Shown piece after piece: positions 9,701-17,800 of a stretch of DNA of 64,000 nucleotides (the first letter of the stretch is position 1; each line of letters starts with the position of its first letter). Origin of the DNA: Dyella choica (GTDB taxonomy: Bacteria > Pseudomonadota > Gammaproteobacteria > Xanthomonadales > Rhodanobacteraceae). Position numbers and translations under genes: made by a program. Where the stretch lies: contig NZ_RYYV01000015.1 in NCBI RefSeq assembly GCF_003977665.1, forward strand, positions 53,857-117,856, given 5' to 3'. Under the pieces are notes generated by a model. The model was not told the origin of the DNA and made no database searches. It saw nothing but the letters and a program-made list of their open reading frames with translations.

Positions 9701-9847
9701 GGCCGGCTGAGCATCCGCGGCGCGGATTCACGGGGCACGACGGTTGAGCTGAGCCTGTCCAGGCATGCGGCCTATGCCATCCCATCGTCGATCAAGCGGC
9801 GCTGGCTTCAGCGCAGACTGTCCGGCGGTTACAGCAATCCTCATTGA
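6770..9847 (+). CDS. Large periplasmic-propeller sensor histidine kinase
   Basis: A roughly 1025-residue membrane sensor. After a signal/anchor helix ('SLVCLLMAGLCFAPVAMPA') comes a long periplasmic region of two-component-regulator propeller repeats, recognisable by recurring 'DG-LWFATPNGLYRFDG' and 'G-LWIG' blades, then a Y_Y_Y domain ('HFRYRLKEVDGDWQ' to 'YHFEVVALNEDG'). A transmembrane helix ('GLMACVVALALSLLYML') leads to a HisKA_3 domain with phospho-acceptor H808 in 'RIARDLHDTLLQGMQG', then an ATPase domain with 'RESVINAFKHA' and 'DNGIGI'. Such sensors often detect carbohydrates or oligomers outside the cell. The start is uncertain: the frame is open from 6629, and ATG codons at 6692, 6722, 6731, 6740, 6770 and 6776 are all possible. 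No response regulator is adjacent in the same operon; those at 3545 and 23467 are candidates. Confidence 0.88.
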   Translation: MGMHAAGIAALVSARRRVRQQLRWSLVCLLMAGLCFAPVAMPAEPPHTVAPLSSQTPFRLQLDQLQHRAYLSRDGAPSSSTAIAQTPDGFLWFATPNGLYRFDGVRFDKSVTSLLPSTNIFSLYAEPNGDLWIGYTFGGASVLHEGTPSNIPVSDLPGGSVIGFVRTADKTLWLATTHGVAMQRGDRWETLGPSQGYPGHHPQWFGSIHGDIYLFDSDSAYVLDQHNHQFHSTDYGRAKHDLLGLPPDATWSKSHNPYWAGLRDPSGTLWFTREGQEGITRLRWGGASASPSSEEHFVQRDGLSGQFVLLYFMDRESNVWAATETGVDRFTVGKFTPVRFPNSMTNLTVAADAKGGVWVGSLREYALYLKGDEDPVRVADFGLGADCSTVDRQGTVWMPGRNDLESYDGSHVTHVAPPPGTLADEHGEQVLQACQGIAQDGAGDLWVSIAKVGVFRRSRGTWTLNGGLKALPEGPAIRVLGDASGRIWLTYPGSRIALVEQDSVKLYSITDGLNVGNVLALDVRGTHVWATGDIGVAYLSPSGTFISLVGKGGNSFRDMSGVVETRTGELWLNGPDGVYRVSAGELAKWFRQSGYTPAYELFSQADGIRGVPLPIRPGPSMAQSSDGRIWVATKQNLSWVDPAHIRRNTIAPDVAINSLTAAKSTWPAASVPPLPPTMHGVHIAYTAPVMSMPERAHFRYRLKEVDGDWQDDGGRREVFYANMQPGSYHFEVVALNEDGVPSRQAAKLNFTITPAFYQTSWFKGLMACVVALALSLLYMLRLRFIERRYQLLMEERLAERERIARDLHDTLLQGMQGMLLQVEMLSNSRELSDAQRQRVTRIEEKMRGVLIEGRDAISSLRQAQSGHANLMAKLEAIGNDATIRSSTHYSVRVEGESLPLRPEVCEETIAIVRESVINAFKHAKAEWVLVSVYYTPRAFIANVTDNGIGITEQKIQQQQSDGHWGVAGMRERAAKLGGRLSIRGADSRGTTVELSLSRHAAYAIPSSIKRRWLQRRLSGGYSNPH

Positions 9848-9861
9848 TTTCTCAACGCTGC

Positions 9862-9935
9862 GTAGGCTGGGTTGCAAAACCCAGCCTCGCCATGCAAGCA
9901 ACACTTGCGATGCTGGGATTGTCATCCCAGCCTAC
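9862..9935. repeat. REPIN-like double palindrome, GTAGGCTGGG family, copy 2
   Basis: Starts GTAGGCTGGGTT and closes its first hairpin with AACCCAGCC. A 25-base spacer follows, then a second hairpin GCTGGGAT...ATCCCAGCCTAC. The first hairpin carries the paired GGTT/AACC variant, a compensatory change that keeps the stem intact. It lies in the 101-base gap between the convergent sensor-kinase gene and the NTF2-like gene. Confidence 0.85.
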
Positions 9936-9948
9936 GTCATGACTTCAT

Positions 9949-10314
9949 TTATGCAGGCGCGCCATCGAGGAAAACATACAGCGCCGCAATCTTCCCATCG
10001 CGCACGATGATCACGTCCACGCCGGTATATTCGGGTTCTTCGCCGCGCGGGCCGGAGCCCCAGGCCAGGCGACCGGCGTTGTGCAGGGCCTGGGCTTCGC
10101 CGTGCGGTGTATAGGCGAAATGCGGGTGCGTCGCGCGAAGATCTCCGGCAAATTTGTCGAGCGCGTCGTGCCCGACAAATACGCCCGGCGGCACGTAAAG
10201 CGCACAGTCTTCGGTATAGAGTTCCTCGATGGCGCGGCGACGACGGGTAGCGTCGCCTTCGCCGAACACTTCCTGCAGGTTGCGATAAAGCAGTTCATGG
10301 GTGCGGTCGCTCAC
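9949..10314 (-). CDS. NTF2-like/SnoaL-like protein
   Basis: A protein of 121 residues with the NTF2/SnoaL fold pattern: an N-terminal helix ('LLYRNLQEVFGEGDATRRRRAIEELYTEDCALYVPPG'), a middle 'GHDALDKFAGDLRATHP' helix, and C-terminal strands ending 'VDVIIVRDGKIAALYVFLDG'. Family members are small cytosolic enzymes or ligand-binding proteins. The start is a GTG at 10314 with GGAG about ten bases upstream. It is the last of three minus-strand genes (DoxX, GST, this one) that look like one unit controlled from the divergent LysR promoter. No catalytic role can be assigned. Confidence 0.82.
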   Translation of the reverse strand: MSDRTHELLYRNLQEVFGEGDATRRRRAIEELYTEDCALYVPPGVFVGHDALDKFAGDLRATHPHFAYTPHGEAQALHNAGRLAWGSGPRGEEPEYTGVDVIIVRDGKIAALYVFLDGAPA

Positions 10315-10368
10315 GACACGTCTCCTTAAGTCTGGTGGATACAGATCAAACCAATGCTGCGCGCCGCC

Positions 10369-10998
10369 TTACTGGGCGAGCGCCATGGTCTTTGCGATGG
10401 CGGCAACAACGGCTGGCCGCGCCGAGAGCTCGGCATGCCAGCGCGTGACGAAGGGGAATTTATCGAGGGTCGCGCCGATCGCCTGATGGCGCCAAACCCA
10501 TCCGAAATGGGCGATGTCTGCAATGCTGTACGTGTCGCCCGCCACGTAGGGGTGATGTTCAAGGCGATGATCGAGCACGCCCAATACGCGGTCGACTTCG
10601 GCTAGCGCGCGCGTTTTGGCCTCGGGCTGGGGCGACGACTGCATCGCGACTACAAAAGCTTGCCCGAAGGCCGGACTCAGGCCGGACGCGTGGAAGAACA
10701 GCTGCTCGAAGACCTTGCTGCGATGAACGGGATCGGCCGGAAGAAGCTGTCCGCTCTTTTCGGCAAGGTAGACCAGGATCGCGGCGGATTCGCTAAGCAC
10801 CACATCGATGTCTCCGAGTTCGAAGCGGTCGATCAGTACCGGGACCTTCGCGTTGGGATTGATGGCCCTGAAAGCCTCGGTTTTCTGTTCGCCCTGGCGC
10901 AGGTTGACCGGTACGAGCCGGTAGTCGAGCCCCATTTCCTCCAGCGCGATCGGAACCTTGAGGCTGTTGGGCGTGGCGAAGGCAAGTACTTCGAGCAT
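10369..10998 (-). CDS. Glutathione S-transferase family protein
   Basis: A cytosolic 209-residue GST. The N-terminal thioredoxin-like domain (residues 1-85) contains 'TPNSLKVPIALEEMGLDYRLVPVNL', the cis-Pro motif in 'NAKVPVLID' and the glutathione-binding 'LSESAAILVYLAE'. The C-terminal helical domain contains 'DTYSIADIAHFGWV', the usual N-capping/hydrophobic staple region. The sequence resembles the Nu/Ure2p-like subgroup, whose members have disulfide-bond oxidoreductase or peroxidase activity; this is inference. It lies 54 bases upstream of the NTF2-like gene and 72 bases downstream of DoxX on the same strand, fitting a thiol or electrophile stress unit. Confidence 0.9.
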   Translation of the reverse strand: MLEVLAFATPNSLKVPIALEEMGLDYRLVPVNLRQGEQKTEAFRAINPNAKVPVLIDRFELGDIDVVLSESAAILVYLAEKSGQLLPADPVHRSKVFEQLFFHASGLSPAFGQAFVVAMQSSPQPEAKTRALAEVDRVLGVLDHRLEHHPYVAGDTYSIADIAHFGWVWRHQAIGATLDKFPFVTRWHAELSARPAVVAAIAKTMALAQ

Positions 10999-11070
10999 GG
11001 TCCTATTCCTTTTGCTGTTGACGTGATGGTCGGTGTGCTGGAGCGGCCTCAGGCCGCTCCAGCCGTCGGT

Positions 11071-11508
11071 TCAGGAGCGCCGTCCGTCAAGACTCAGGCG
11101 ACCGCCACCGAAAGCGACCACGTGCAGCAAGCCACCGGCCATGGCGACGTTCTTGAAGAAATGGATGAACTGGTTCTGGTCGGCGAAGTTGTGGTGAAAG
11201 AACGCCGCCGTCACCAGCGCGAACACGAACAGGACGCTGGCGACGAGACGTGTGCGATAGCCAAGCAGCAGAGTGATTCCGCCCACGACTTCGATCAGGA
11301 CCGAGATGCCGAAGGCAACCTGCGGCAAGGGCAGTCCGACCGACTGGATGTAGGCGATGGTCATCGCCGGTGCCGCAAGCTTGGAAAGTCCGGCAAGGAT
11401 GAAGATGGCACTGATCATCACGCGCCCCAGGGCTGGAACGATCGTGGTGATGAGATCGGGAGCGGCCGAGGAAACGGCCGCGGCGCCCGCGTAAGTTTGG
11501 TTGCTCAT
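11071..11508 (-). CDS. DoxX family membrane protein
   Basis: A 145-residue inner-membrane protein with four hydrophobic segments. The signature 'LGRVMISAIFILAGLSKL' lies in the first helix and a helix 'GISVLIEVVGGITLLLGYRTRL' follows. A third segment contains 'ALVTAAFFHHNF' and the protein ends 'MAGGLLHVVAFGGGRLSLD'. This is the full-length DoxX/YphA-like pattern. The start ATG at 11508 has AGGA upstream. It heads the DoxX-GST-NTF2-like group and is divergent from a LysR regulator at 11617, a common arrangement in which the regulator controls DoxX and partner genes under electrophile or oxidative stress. Confidence 0.88.
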   Translation of the reverse strand: MSNQTYAGAAAVSSAAPDLITTIVPALGRVMISAIFILAGLSKLAAPAMTIAYIQSVGLPLPQVAFGISVLIEVVGGITLLLGYRTRLVASVLFVFALVTAAFFHHNFADQNQFIHFFKNVAMAGGLLHVVAFGGGRLSLDGRRS

Positions 11509-11567
11509 AGCGTATGTCCTCAGGTGAGTCCCCTTGTGGGGTGGCGGGACAAATCTAGAGCGGCGTG

Positions 11568-11583
11568 CTATTTTTCGAAATAG
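11568..11583. promoter_or_regulatory. Candidate LysR-type operator
   Basis: The palindrome CTATTTTTCGAAATAG has complementary ends CTATTT/AAATAG around a four-base centre and fits the T-N11-A pattern of LysR-type sites. It lies 34 bases before the LysR ATG and 60 bases before DoxX, in a gap otherwise GC-rich. The position suits joint control of the divergent genes. The assignment is inference. Confidence 0.45.
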
Positions 11584-11616
11584 AAATGACTGAAAACTAT
11601 CATTGCAGAATTGTCG

Positions 11617-12570
11617 ATGTCTAAACTACCGGATTTCGAAGGGCTCGCGATGTTCGCGAAGGTCGCCGAAGAAGGCTCGTTCGCGGCGGCGGCAACGGCC
11701 ATGGGCGTTTCGATCGCCACCGTGTCGCGGGCCGTTAGCCGTCTGGAGGAACGGCTGGGTGGCCGGCTGTTCAACCGCACTTCGCGCCGGCTTGCGCTCA
11801 CGGACTATGGCCACACGCTCGCCGAGCGCGCGGCGAAGATCTACGCCGAGGCGCAGGAGACGGAGGATTTCGCGCGCGAGACCTCAAGCCGCCCGCGCGG
11901 CTTGGTCAAGCTCGCTGCGCCACTGTCTTTCGGTGCTCGCTGGGTCGCCCCGCTGTTGCCGGAGTTCTTCCGCGCCTATCCGGAAATTTCCGTCGATCTT
12001 CATCTCACGGACGCCCATGCCGATCTGATTGGCGATGGCTTCGACGCCGCGCTGCGCATTGCCGTGATGGAGGATTCGTCGCTCGTCGCACGCCTGATCG
12101 CACCGGTGCGCCGGTTCGTGGTGGCATCCCCCGGCTATCTGTCCCGCTATGGCCGTCCGCAGCACCCGCACGATCTTGGCGCGCACCAGTGCCTCAGCTA
12201 CGTCAACCGGAGCCGACGCGAAGTCTGGCGTTTTTCCCGGCAAAGCGGCGAAGAATGCGCCGTCACGCCCACCGGAGTGTTGCGCGGGACGAGCATAGAA
12301 GCACTGCTGCCCACGGTCCTCGCCGGACTTGCGATCACCGAGCTGCCCGAGTTCGTCGCGACGCAGTACTTCCTGGACCAGCAGCTCGAACCGATTTTGA
12401 CGGATTGGTGCTTGCCCGAAGGCGGGTTGTATTTTGTCACGCCTACGGCCCGTACACGGCCCGCGAAGGTCAGCGCCCTGGCCGACTTCTTTGTCGACCG
12501 GCTCAGCGCAGCGCAATGGAGTGCGGAGAAATTGATGGGCTGGAAACCGCCGGACCACCGCCAACGATGA
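11617..12570 (+). CDS. LysR family transcriptional regulator
   Basis: A 317-residue LysR-type regulator. The N-terminal winged helix-turn-helix (residues 1-65) reads 'FAKVAEEGSFAAAATAMGV' then 'ATVSRAVSRLEERLGGRLF', typical of the CrgA/AaeR-like clade. The rest is the type 2 periplasmic-binding-like effector domain, beginning near 'RGLVKLAAPLSFGARWVAPLL'. The ATG at 11617 is used rather than the TTG two codons earlier. It is divergent from DoxX, GST and the NTF2-like gene; members of this clade next to DoxX/GST genes usually respond to electrophiles or oxidants. A short AT-rich palindrome sits in the shared promoter region. Confidence 0.9.
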   Translation: MSKLPDFEGLAMFAKVAEEGSFAAAATAMGVSIATVSRAVSRLEERLGGRLFNRTSRRLALTDYGHTLAERAAKIYAEAQETEDFARETSSRPRGLVKLAAPLSFGARWVAPLLPEFFRAYPEISVDLHLTDAHADLIGDGFDAALRIAVMEDSSLVARLIAPVRRFVVASPGYLSRYGRPQHPHDLGAHQCLSYVNRSRREVWRFSRQSGEECAVTPTGVLRGTSIEALLPTVLAGLAITELPEFVATQYFLDQQLEPILTDWCLPEGGLYFVTPTARTRPAKVSALADFFVDRLSAAQWSAEKLMGWKPPDHRQR

Positions 12571-12737
12571 TTTGAAGGTGACGCAATCGTGGCTGGCGCC
12601 GGGAAATGGATTTCGTCCATCGCGCGTCAGATGCGTACAAGCCGCAAGACCTTCCTGGCGCTAAGTTTCCAGACCAGCGCAGGCGCACTTGTGCCTGCCC
12701 GTCGGTCCTTCCCCTTGCACGCCGGGAGATCACGATC

Positions 12738-14456
12738 ATGGCCCTATCCTCCGCCGAATACGTCGCCAAGGTCCTTGAACTGGCGGGCGTCAAGCATGTC
12801 TACGGCGTCGTCGGCGACTCGCTGAACGGCCTCACCGATGCCTTTCGCCGCAGCTCGATCGAGTGGCTGCACATGCGCCACGAGGAAGCAGCGGCGTTTG
12901 CCGCCGGGGCCGACGCGCATCTGACCGGTGAGCTTGCCGTCTGCGCCGGCAGTTGCGGCCCGGGCAATCTGCACCTCATCAACGGCCTGTTCGACTGCCA
13001 CCGCAGCGGCGTACCGGTGCTGGCGATCGCATCGCATATTCCAAGCAGCGAAATTGGCATCGATTACTTTCAGGCAACGCACCCGGAAAACCTGTTCAAG
13101 GAATGCAGTCATTACGTGGAACTCGTCGCCAACCCGAGCCAGCTGCCGCACGTGCTTGGCCGCGCCATGCGTGCGGCCGTGGCGAGGCGTGGCGTTGCGG
13201 TGGTGGTCATTCCAGGCGATGTATCGCTGAAGGAAGCCGTCGCCGAGGTGCCCCGCTGGGTCACACCGAACAAACCCATCCTGCATCCGTCGCTGAAGGA
13301 CCTCCAGCGGTTGACCCATCTGCTCAAGGACGCCACTCGGGTCACGATCTTCTGCGGCGCCGGCTGCGCTGGTGCGCATGATGAGGTGGTGGAACTGGCC
13401 CGCCGCCTGAAGGCTCCGATCGTGCATACGCTGCGCGGCAAGGAGTACCTGGAATACAACAATCCCTATGACGTCGGCATGACCGGCCTGGTAGGTTTTT
13501 CATCCGGCTATGCTGCGATGAAGGACTGCGATACCTTGCTGCTGCTTGGCACGGATTTCCCTTATCGCCAGTTCTTTCCCAAGCATGCCAAGATCGCGCA
13601 GATCGATGTCCGCCCCGAGGCGCTCGGCAATCGTTGCCCGCTCGACCTGGGCTTGATCGGCGATGTACGCGAAACGCTGCAGATATTGTTGCCGTCGGTG
13701 GCTGAAAAAACGGATTCCAGCCATCTCGATGCCGCGCTTGCCCACTACCAAAAGGCACGCGAAGGACTCGACGAACTTGCCGACCCCCGACGAGGAAGCG
13801 ACCTCATCCATCCCCAGTACGTGACCAAGCTGGTCAGCGAACTCGCCGCGGAAGATGCCATTTTCACCTGTGATGTGGGCACGCCGATCTTGTGGACAGC
13901 ACGCTATCTGAAGGTCAACGGCAAGCGCCGGATCGTCGGCTCGTTCAATCACGGCTCGATGGCGAATGCGATGCTGCATGCCATCGGCGCCCAGGTAGCG
14001 TGCCCCGATCGCCAGGTGATCTCGATGTCAGGCGACGGTGGCTTTGCCATGATGATGGGCGAGTTTCTATCGCTGACGCAGTTGGATCTGCCGGTAAAGA
14101 TCATCCTGTTGAACAACGGCACGCTCGGTTTCGTCGAGATGGAGATGAAGGCGAATGGTTTCCTCGATTCCGGCTGCGACCTGATCAACCCCAACTTTGC
14201 GCAAATGGCCAGCGCGGTAGGGGTGAAGGGTATTCGGGTAGAGCGCCCGGATGCTCTGCGACCGGCTCTGATCGAAGCGTTTTCGCACACGGGGCCGGTA
14301 CTGGTCGATGTGGTCAGCGCAAGGCAGGAACTAGCCATGCCGCCCAAGACCTCGTTCGACGAGGCCTACAAATTCGGCCTGTTCATGATCAAGGCGGTAC
14401 TCGACGGGCGCGGCAATCAGCTGGTGGATCTGGCGAAAGTGAATCTCCTCAGGTGA
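12738..14456 (+). CDS. poxB: Pyruvate dehydrogenase (quinone) PoxB
   Basis: A 572-residue enzyme that decarboxylates pyruvate to acetate and CO2 and passes electrons to quinone at the inner membrane, using thiamine diphosphate and FAD. It matches E. coli PoxB (also 572 residues) along its length, including 'GVVGDSLNGLTDAFRR', 'HEEAAAFAAGA', 'CAGSCGPGNLHLINGLFDC', 'PYDVGMTGLVGFSSGY' and the C-terminal end '...VDLAKVNLLR'. The thiamine-diphosphate motif runs from 'GDGGFAMMMGEFLSL' to 'ILLNN'. The C-terminal tail, which binds membrane lipid in E. coli, is retained. The start at 12738 has GGGAGA upstream; the frame is open to 12606 but that leader is not PoxB-like. A second, more distant homologue lies at 35229-36938. 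Confidence 0.95.
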   Translation: MALSSAEYVAKVLELAGVKHVYGVVGDSLNGLTDAFRRSSIEWLHMRHEEAAAFAAGADAHLTGELAVCAGSCGPGNLHLINGLFDCHRSGVPVLAIASHIPSSEIGIDYFQATHPENLFKECSHYVELVANPSQLPHVLGRAMRAAVARRGVAVVVIPGDVSLKEAVAEVPRWVTPNKPILHPSLKDLQRLTHLLKDATRVTIFCGAGCAGAHDEVVELARRLKAPIVHTLRGKEYLEYNNPYDVGMTGLVGFSSGYAAMKDCDTLLLLGTDFPYRQFFPKHAKIAQIDVRPEALGNRCPLDLGLIGDVRETLQILLPSVAEKTDSSHLDAALAHYQKAREGLDELADPRRGSDLIHPQYVTKLVSELAAEDAIFTCDVGTPILWTARYLKVNGKRRIVGSFNHGSMANAMLHAIGAQVACPDRQVISMSGDGGFAMMMGEFLSLTQLDLPVKIILLNNGTLGFVEMEMKANGFLDSGCDLINPNFAQMASAVGVKGIRVERPDALRPALIEAFSHTGPVLVDVVSARQELAMPPKTSFDEAYKFGLFMIKAVLDGRGNQLVDLAKVNLLR

Positions 14457-14490
14457 TGGTGGCTTAGCCCCCTCCCCGAGTTGCAGTGCG

Positions 14491-14580
14491 TGGCTGGGAT
14501 GATAATCCCAGCATCGCGCGTGCTGCTGCATGGCAATGCTGGGTTTTGCAACCCAGCCTACGATTGCCATCCCAGCCTAC
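14491..14580. repeat. REPIN-like palindrome cluster, copy 3
   Basis: Three half-units: GGCTGGGAT...ATCCCAGC, then GCTGGGTT...AACCCAGCCTAC, then an extra half ATCCCAGCCTAC. It lies in the 441-base gap between poxB and the TonB-dependent receptor, just after a CCCTCCCC half-site at 14470. The rest of the gap (14581-14897) carries no gene I can support and should hold the receptor's promoter; an AGGGGAGA ribosome site is at 14884-14891. Confidence 0.82.
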
Positions 14581-14897
14581 GCTCCGCCCGACGCGCATAC
14601 ATTGCCGTAACGGGATCTGGGTCACCCGAGAGATCCAGACCCATTAGCGCCGTTTTGCGCGTCAGACAATCAGTTCAGCATGCAGCAACGCAAGCCTTTT
14701 TCGCATGCGCATTGCATTGTGCAAAATTGCGCATTGCTCGTCGAAATTTTTGATCAAGACCCGTCTTCCACGCTCGATCAATGATGATTTGTCGCGTCGA
14801 CGTACACGGATGTGCGTCGCCGCGCAAACCTTCATTAGACGCGCCAACCCATTGCGTCAGCTGCGTTGGCGAATAAGAAAGCCAAGGGGAGAACAAC

Positions 14898-17708
14898 ATG
14901 TCGAAGCATCCGATCGCCGCGGCGATCCTGGTCGCGCTGTCGCTTACGCTGGCGACCAGCCTGCAAGCCCAGACGGCTACGCAATCCCAGGACAGTGCCG
15001 CCTCGCAAGACAACGGGCAGCCACCGATCAAAAACCAGACCAAGAGCCTGGACACGGTGATCGTCAGTGGATCGCTGATCAACAACGCGCAGATCCAGAC
15101 AGCCACGCCCACCTATACGATTACCGCTCAGGACATGAAGGCGCGCGGCTTCAACAGCGTTGCGGAAGTTCTGCAAAATTCGGTGTTCGCCACTGGTACC
15201 GTGCCGGGCTCACAGACGCCCGGATTCAACCAGGGCTCGCAGACCTTCAGTTTCTACGGCCTGAATCCGGAATACACCTTGACCTTGCTGGACGGCAAGC
15301 CAATCACGCAATTCGGCCAGCTTTACGGCGGCGTCGGCGATTTCACCAATATCGGCAATATCCCGATGAGCATCGTCGATCACATCGACATCCTGCCCGG
15401 CGGCGGCTCGTCGATCTACGGCTCGCAGGCGATCTCCGGCGTGGTCAACATCGTCACCAAGCAGCATATGGACGGTGCCGAGGCAAGCGTGCGCACCGGC
15501 CGTTACAGCCTGGGCGGCGGCGCCAATCAGCGCCTGTCCGTTTCGTTCGGGCATCAGTTCGGCAAGCTGGACGTGCTGGGCACCTTCGAGTTCTTCAATC
15601 AATCACCCGCCTGGTATTACCAGCGCGACCTGACCACGGCGGCGCCGCGTCCGATTATCGTCGCGGCCATGTGGGATTACGGCACGGGCGTGGGCGGGCC
15701 ATTGCAAGGCTTTGTTCCCCCACCCAATGGATGTGGTGCGCTGAGCAACCTGTTCGCGCAGACGACCACCCCGGTGTATCGCCCTCCGCTCAGCGGCAGC
15801 TATTGCGGCTCGCGCAAGACCTTCAGCTACGGCACGTTCATCAACCAGGCCCGCAGCTACAGCAGCATGCTCAAGTTGCGCTACAACCTCAACGACTACG
15901 TCCGCCTGTATGGGGACGTGCTGGCAAGTTGGCAGCAGCAGAAATTCACCGCGGGCATTGCCTATAACTGGTGGGGCCCCAACGACCTTCCCGGCGGCAT
16001 GATCGAGGATGCCACCACGCACCATGTCCTGTTCCCCGAACGCTTCTTTGCGCCGGAAGAAGTGGGCAACAACAACTACAACGGCCTGTTGCGCCAGGAC
16101 GACCTGATGTACCAGGCCGACCTCGGCGCCAACGGCAGGTTTGGCGATTCGGGCTGGAACTGGGATGTGTATTTCCTGCGCTCCGGCGAGCGCACCACCG
16201 ATCTCAGCCCGCTGCATCCGGCGGCGGCGATGGACGGCTTTTTCGAATCCCTGCTCGGTCCGGTGGCTGGTATCGACCCCAACACCGGCTACAACATGTA
16301 CCACCCCAATTACGCCGCGTTCTTCTCGCCTATCACGCCGGCGCAATACGCCAGCTTCACGATCAACGTCAACGCGCTGTACAACACGTGGATCAACAAC
16401 CTTCGCGGCACCGTCAGCAACGACAGCCTGTTTCATCTCCCAGGCGGCGATGCCGGCTTCGCGTGGCTGGTGGAAGGCGGCAACCAGGCTTGGTACAACC
16501 CGGTGAATCCGCTGGTGGCCAACGGGCTGCTATGGGGCAATACCGGCGTATCCGGCGGCGGACAGCGCGATCACTACGCCTCCGCATTCCAGCTGAACCT
16601 GCCGGTGCTTTCCCAGCTCACCCTCGATCTTTCCGGACGCACCGATCGCTACACCATCAAGAACGGGTCGCCCAACACCAAGTTCACGTACAAGATCGGC
16701 ATCGAATACCGCCCGTTCGATACGTTGCTGGTTCGCGGCAATTACGCCACCGGCTTCATCGCGCCCGACATGTCGTCGATCTTCCTCGGCCCTTCCGGGC
16801 AGTACAGCAACGTCACGGACTACTACCTGTGCGCGACGCAAGGCGGCAACCAGAACTGCACGGCCAATTACACCGACGGTGTGAAACTCAATGTGCTGCC
16901 CAACAAGAAACTGCAACCCACCAATTCGGCCAGCTGGACCTTGGGGACGGTGTGGGCACCGCTTCGCAACCTGAGCCTGAGCGCCGATTTTCTGCATATC
17001 GCCATCAACAATGAAATCCAGCTGCAAAGCTCGGACATGCTGATGCGGCAGGAAGCCCAATGCCGGCTGGGCCAGTTGCCATCGGATTCTGCCATCTGCC
17101 AGAACGCTTATGCGCAGATCACCCGCAGCCCGTATACCGACCAGGCCACCAACCTCAACCTGTATTACGTCAATATCGCCAACGAGATCACCGATTCGGT
17201 GACGGCAGAAGCCAAGTACGTCTTCGACCCCAGCCGCCTGGGCACCTTCGCCGTGCAGCTGGATTACAACGACATGCTCAAGCATCAGTTCCAGGAATAT
17301 CCAGGCACGACTCCGATCAATCAGCTCACCAACCCGCTGTGGAGTACGGAATTCAAGGACGCGGCAAGCGGATCCCTGAGCTGGTCTTGGCATGACACGT
17401 TGCGCAGCTCGCTGTACTGGCACCGTTACAGCCCAACGCCCAATTACGTTGCGTTTACCTACGGCCCCACCTATCCGGGTGCGGGACATCTGCCGCCATG
17501 GATGCTCTACAACTGGAGCGTGGGCTTTACCCCGGTCAAGAACCTGGATCTGTCGTTGATGATCAACAACGTGTTCAACAAGATGCCGCCGAATGATCCC
17601 GGCTATCGCAAGAGCCGCACATTCCCCTACTTCAACAACTACAACTACAACATTTATGGGAGACAGGTCATGCTGCAGGCGGACTACCGGTTCGGCGGGG
17701 GCCGATGA
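14898..17708 (+). CDS. TonB-dependent outer-membrane receptor
   Basis: A 936-residue outer-membrane receptor. A Sec signal peptide covers residues 1-25 ('ILVALSLTLATSLQAQ'). A TonB-box-like segment follows ('LDTVIVSGSLI', around residue 51), then the plug domain ('DMKARGFNSVAEVLQNS', 'LTLLDGKPI', 'GGGSSIYGSQAISGVVNIVT') and a long beta-barrel ending in aromatic Tyr-Arg-Phe near the C-terminus ('LQADYRFGGGR'). Receptors of this shape take up siderophores, sugars, peptides or vitamins; this plug most resembles the catecholate/peptide-type receptors common in Xanthomonadales. It is transcribed toward the GntR gene, and the hydroxyproline enzyme and S53 peptidase lie just beyond, so peptide or amino-acid uptake is a plausible inference. 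Confidence 0.93.
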   Translation: MSKHPIAAAILVALSLTLATSLQAQTATQSQDSAASQDNGQPPIKNQTKSLDTVIVSGSLINNAQIQTATPTYTITAQDMKARGFNSVAEVLQNSVFATGTVPGSQTPGFNQGSQTFSFYGLNPEYTLTLLDGKPITQFGQLYGGVGDFTNIGNIPMSIVDHIDILPGGGSSIYGSQAISGVVNIVTKQHMDGAEASVRTGRYSLGGGANQRLSVSFGHQFGKLDVLGTFEFFNQSPAWYYQRDLTTAAPRPIIVAAMWDYGTGVGGPLQGFVPPPNGCGALSNLFAQTTTPVYRPPLSGSYCGSRKTFSYGTFINQARSYSSMLKLRYNLNDYVRLYGDVLASWQQQKFTAGIAYNWWGPNDLPGGMIEDATTHHVLFPERFFAPEEVGNNNYNGLLRQDDLMYQADLGANGRFGDSGWNWDVYFLRSGERTTDLSPLHPAAAMDGFFESLLGPVAGIDPNTGYNMYHPNYAAFFSPITPAQYASFTINVNALYNTWINNLRGTVSNDSLFHLPGGDAGFAWLVEGGNQAWYNPVNPLVANGLLWGNTGVSGGGQRDHYASAFQLNLPVLSQLTLDLSGRTDRYTIKNGSPNTKFTYKIGIEYRPFDTLLVRGNYATGFIAPDMSSIFLGPSGQYSNVTDYYLCATQGGNQNCTANYTDGVKLNVLPNKKLQPTNSASWTLGTVWAPLRNLSLSADFLHIAINNEIQLQSSDMLMRQEAQCRLGQLPSDSAICQNAYAQITRSPYTDQATNLNLYYVNIANEITDSVTAEAKYVFDPSRLGTFAVQLDYNDMLKHQFQEYPGTTPINQLTNPLWSTEFKDAASGSLSWSWHDTLRSSLYWHRYSPTPNYVAFTYGPTYPGAGHLPPWMLYNWSVGFTPVKNLDLSLMINNVFNKMPPNDPGYRKSRTFPYFNNYNYNIYGRQVMLQADYRFGGGR

Positions 17709-17800
17709 CATTTTCCTAGATGGCGGTCCAAACCGGCGCGCCGAATCGTCGTCCCGGCTTACGCCGGGGCGACCAATGATTCAGAGCATCCGCAAGCTCA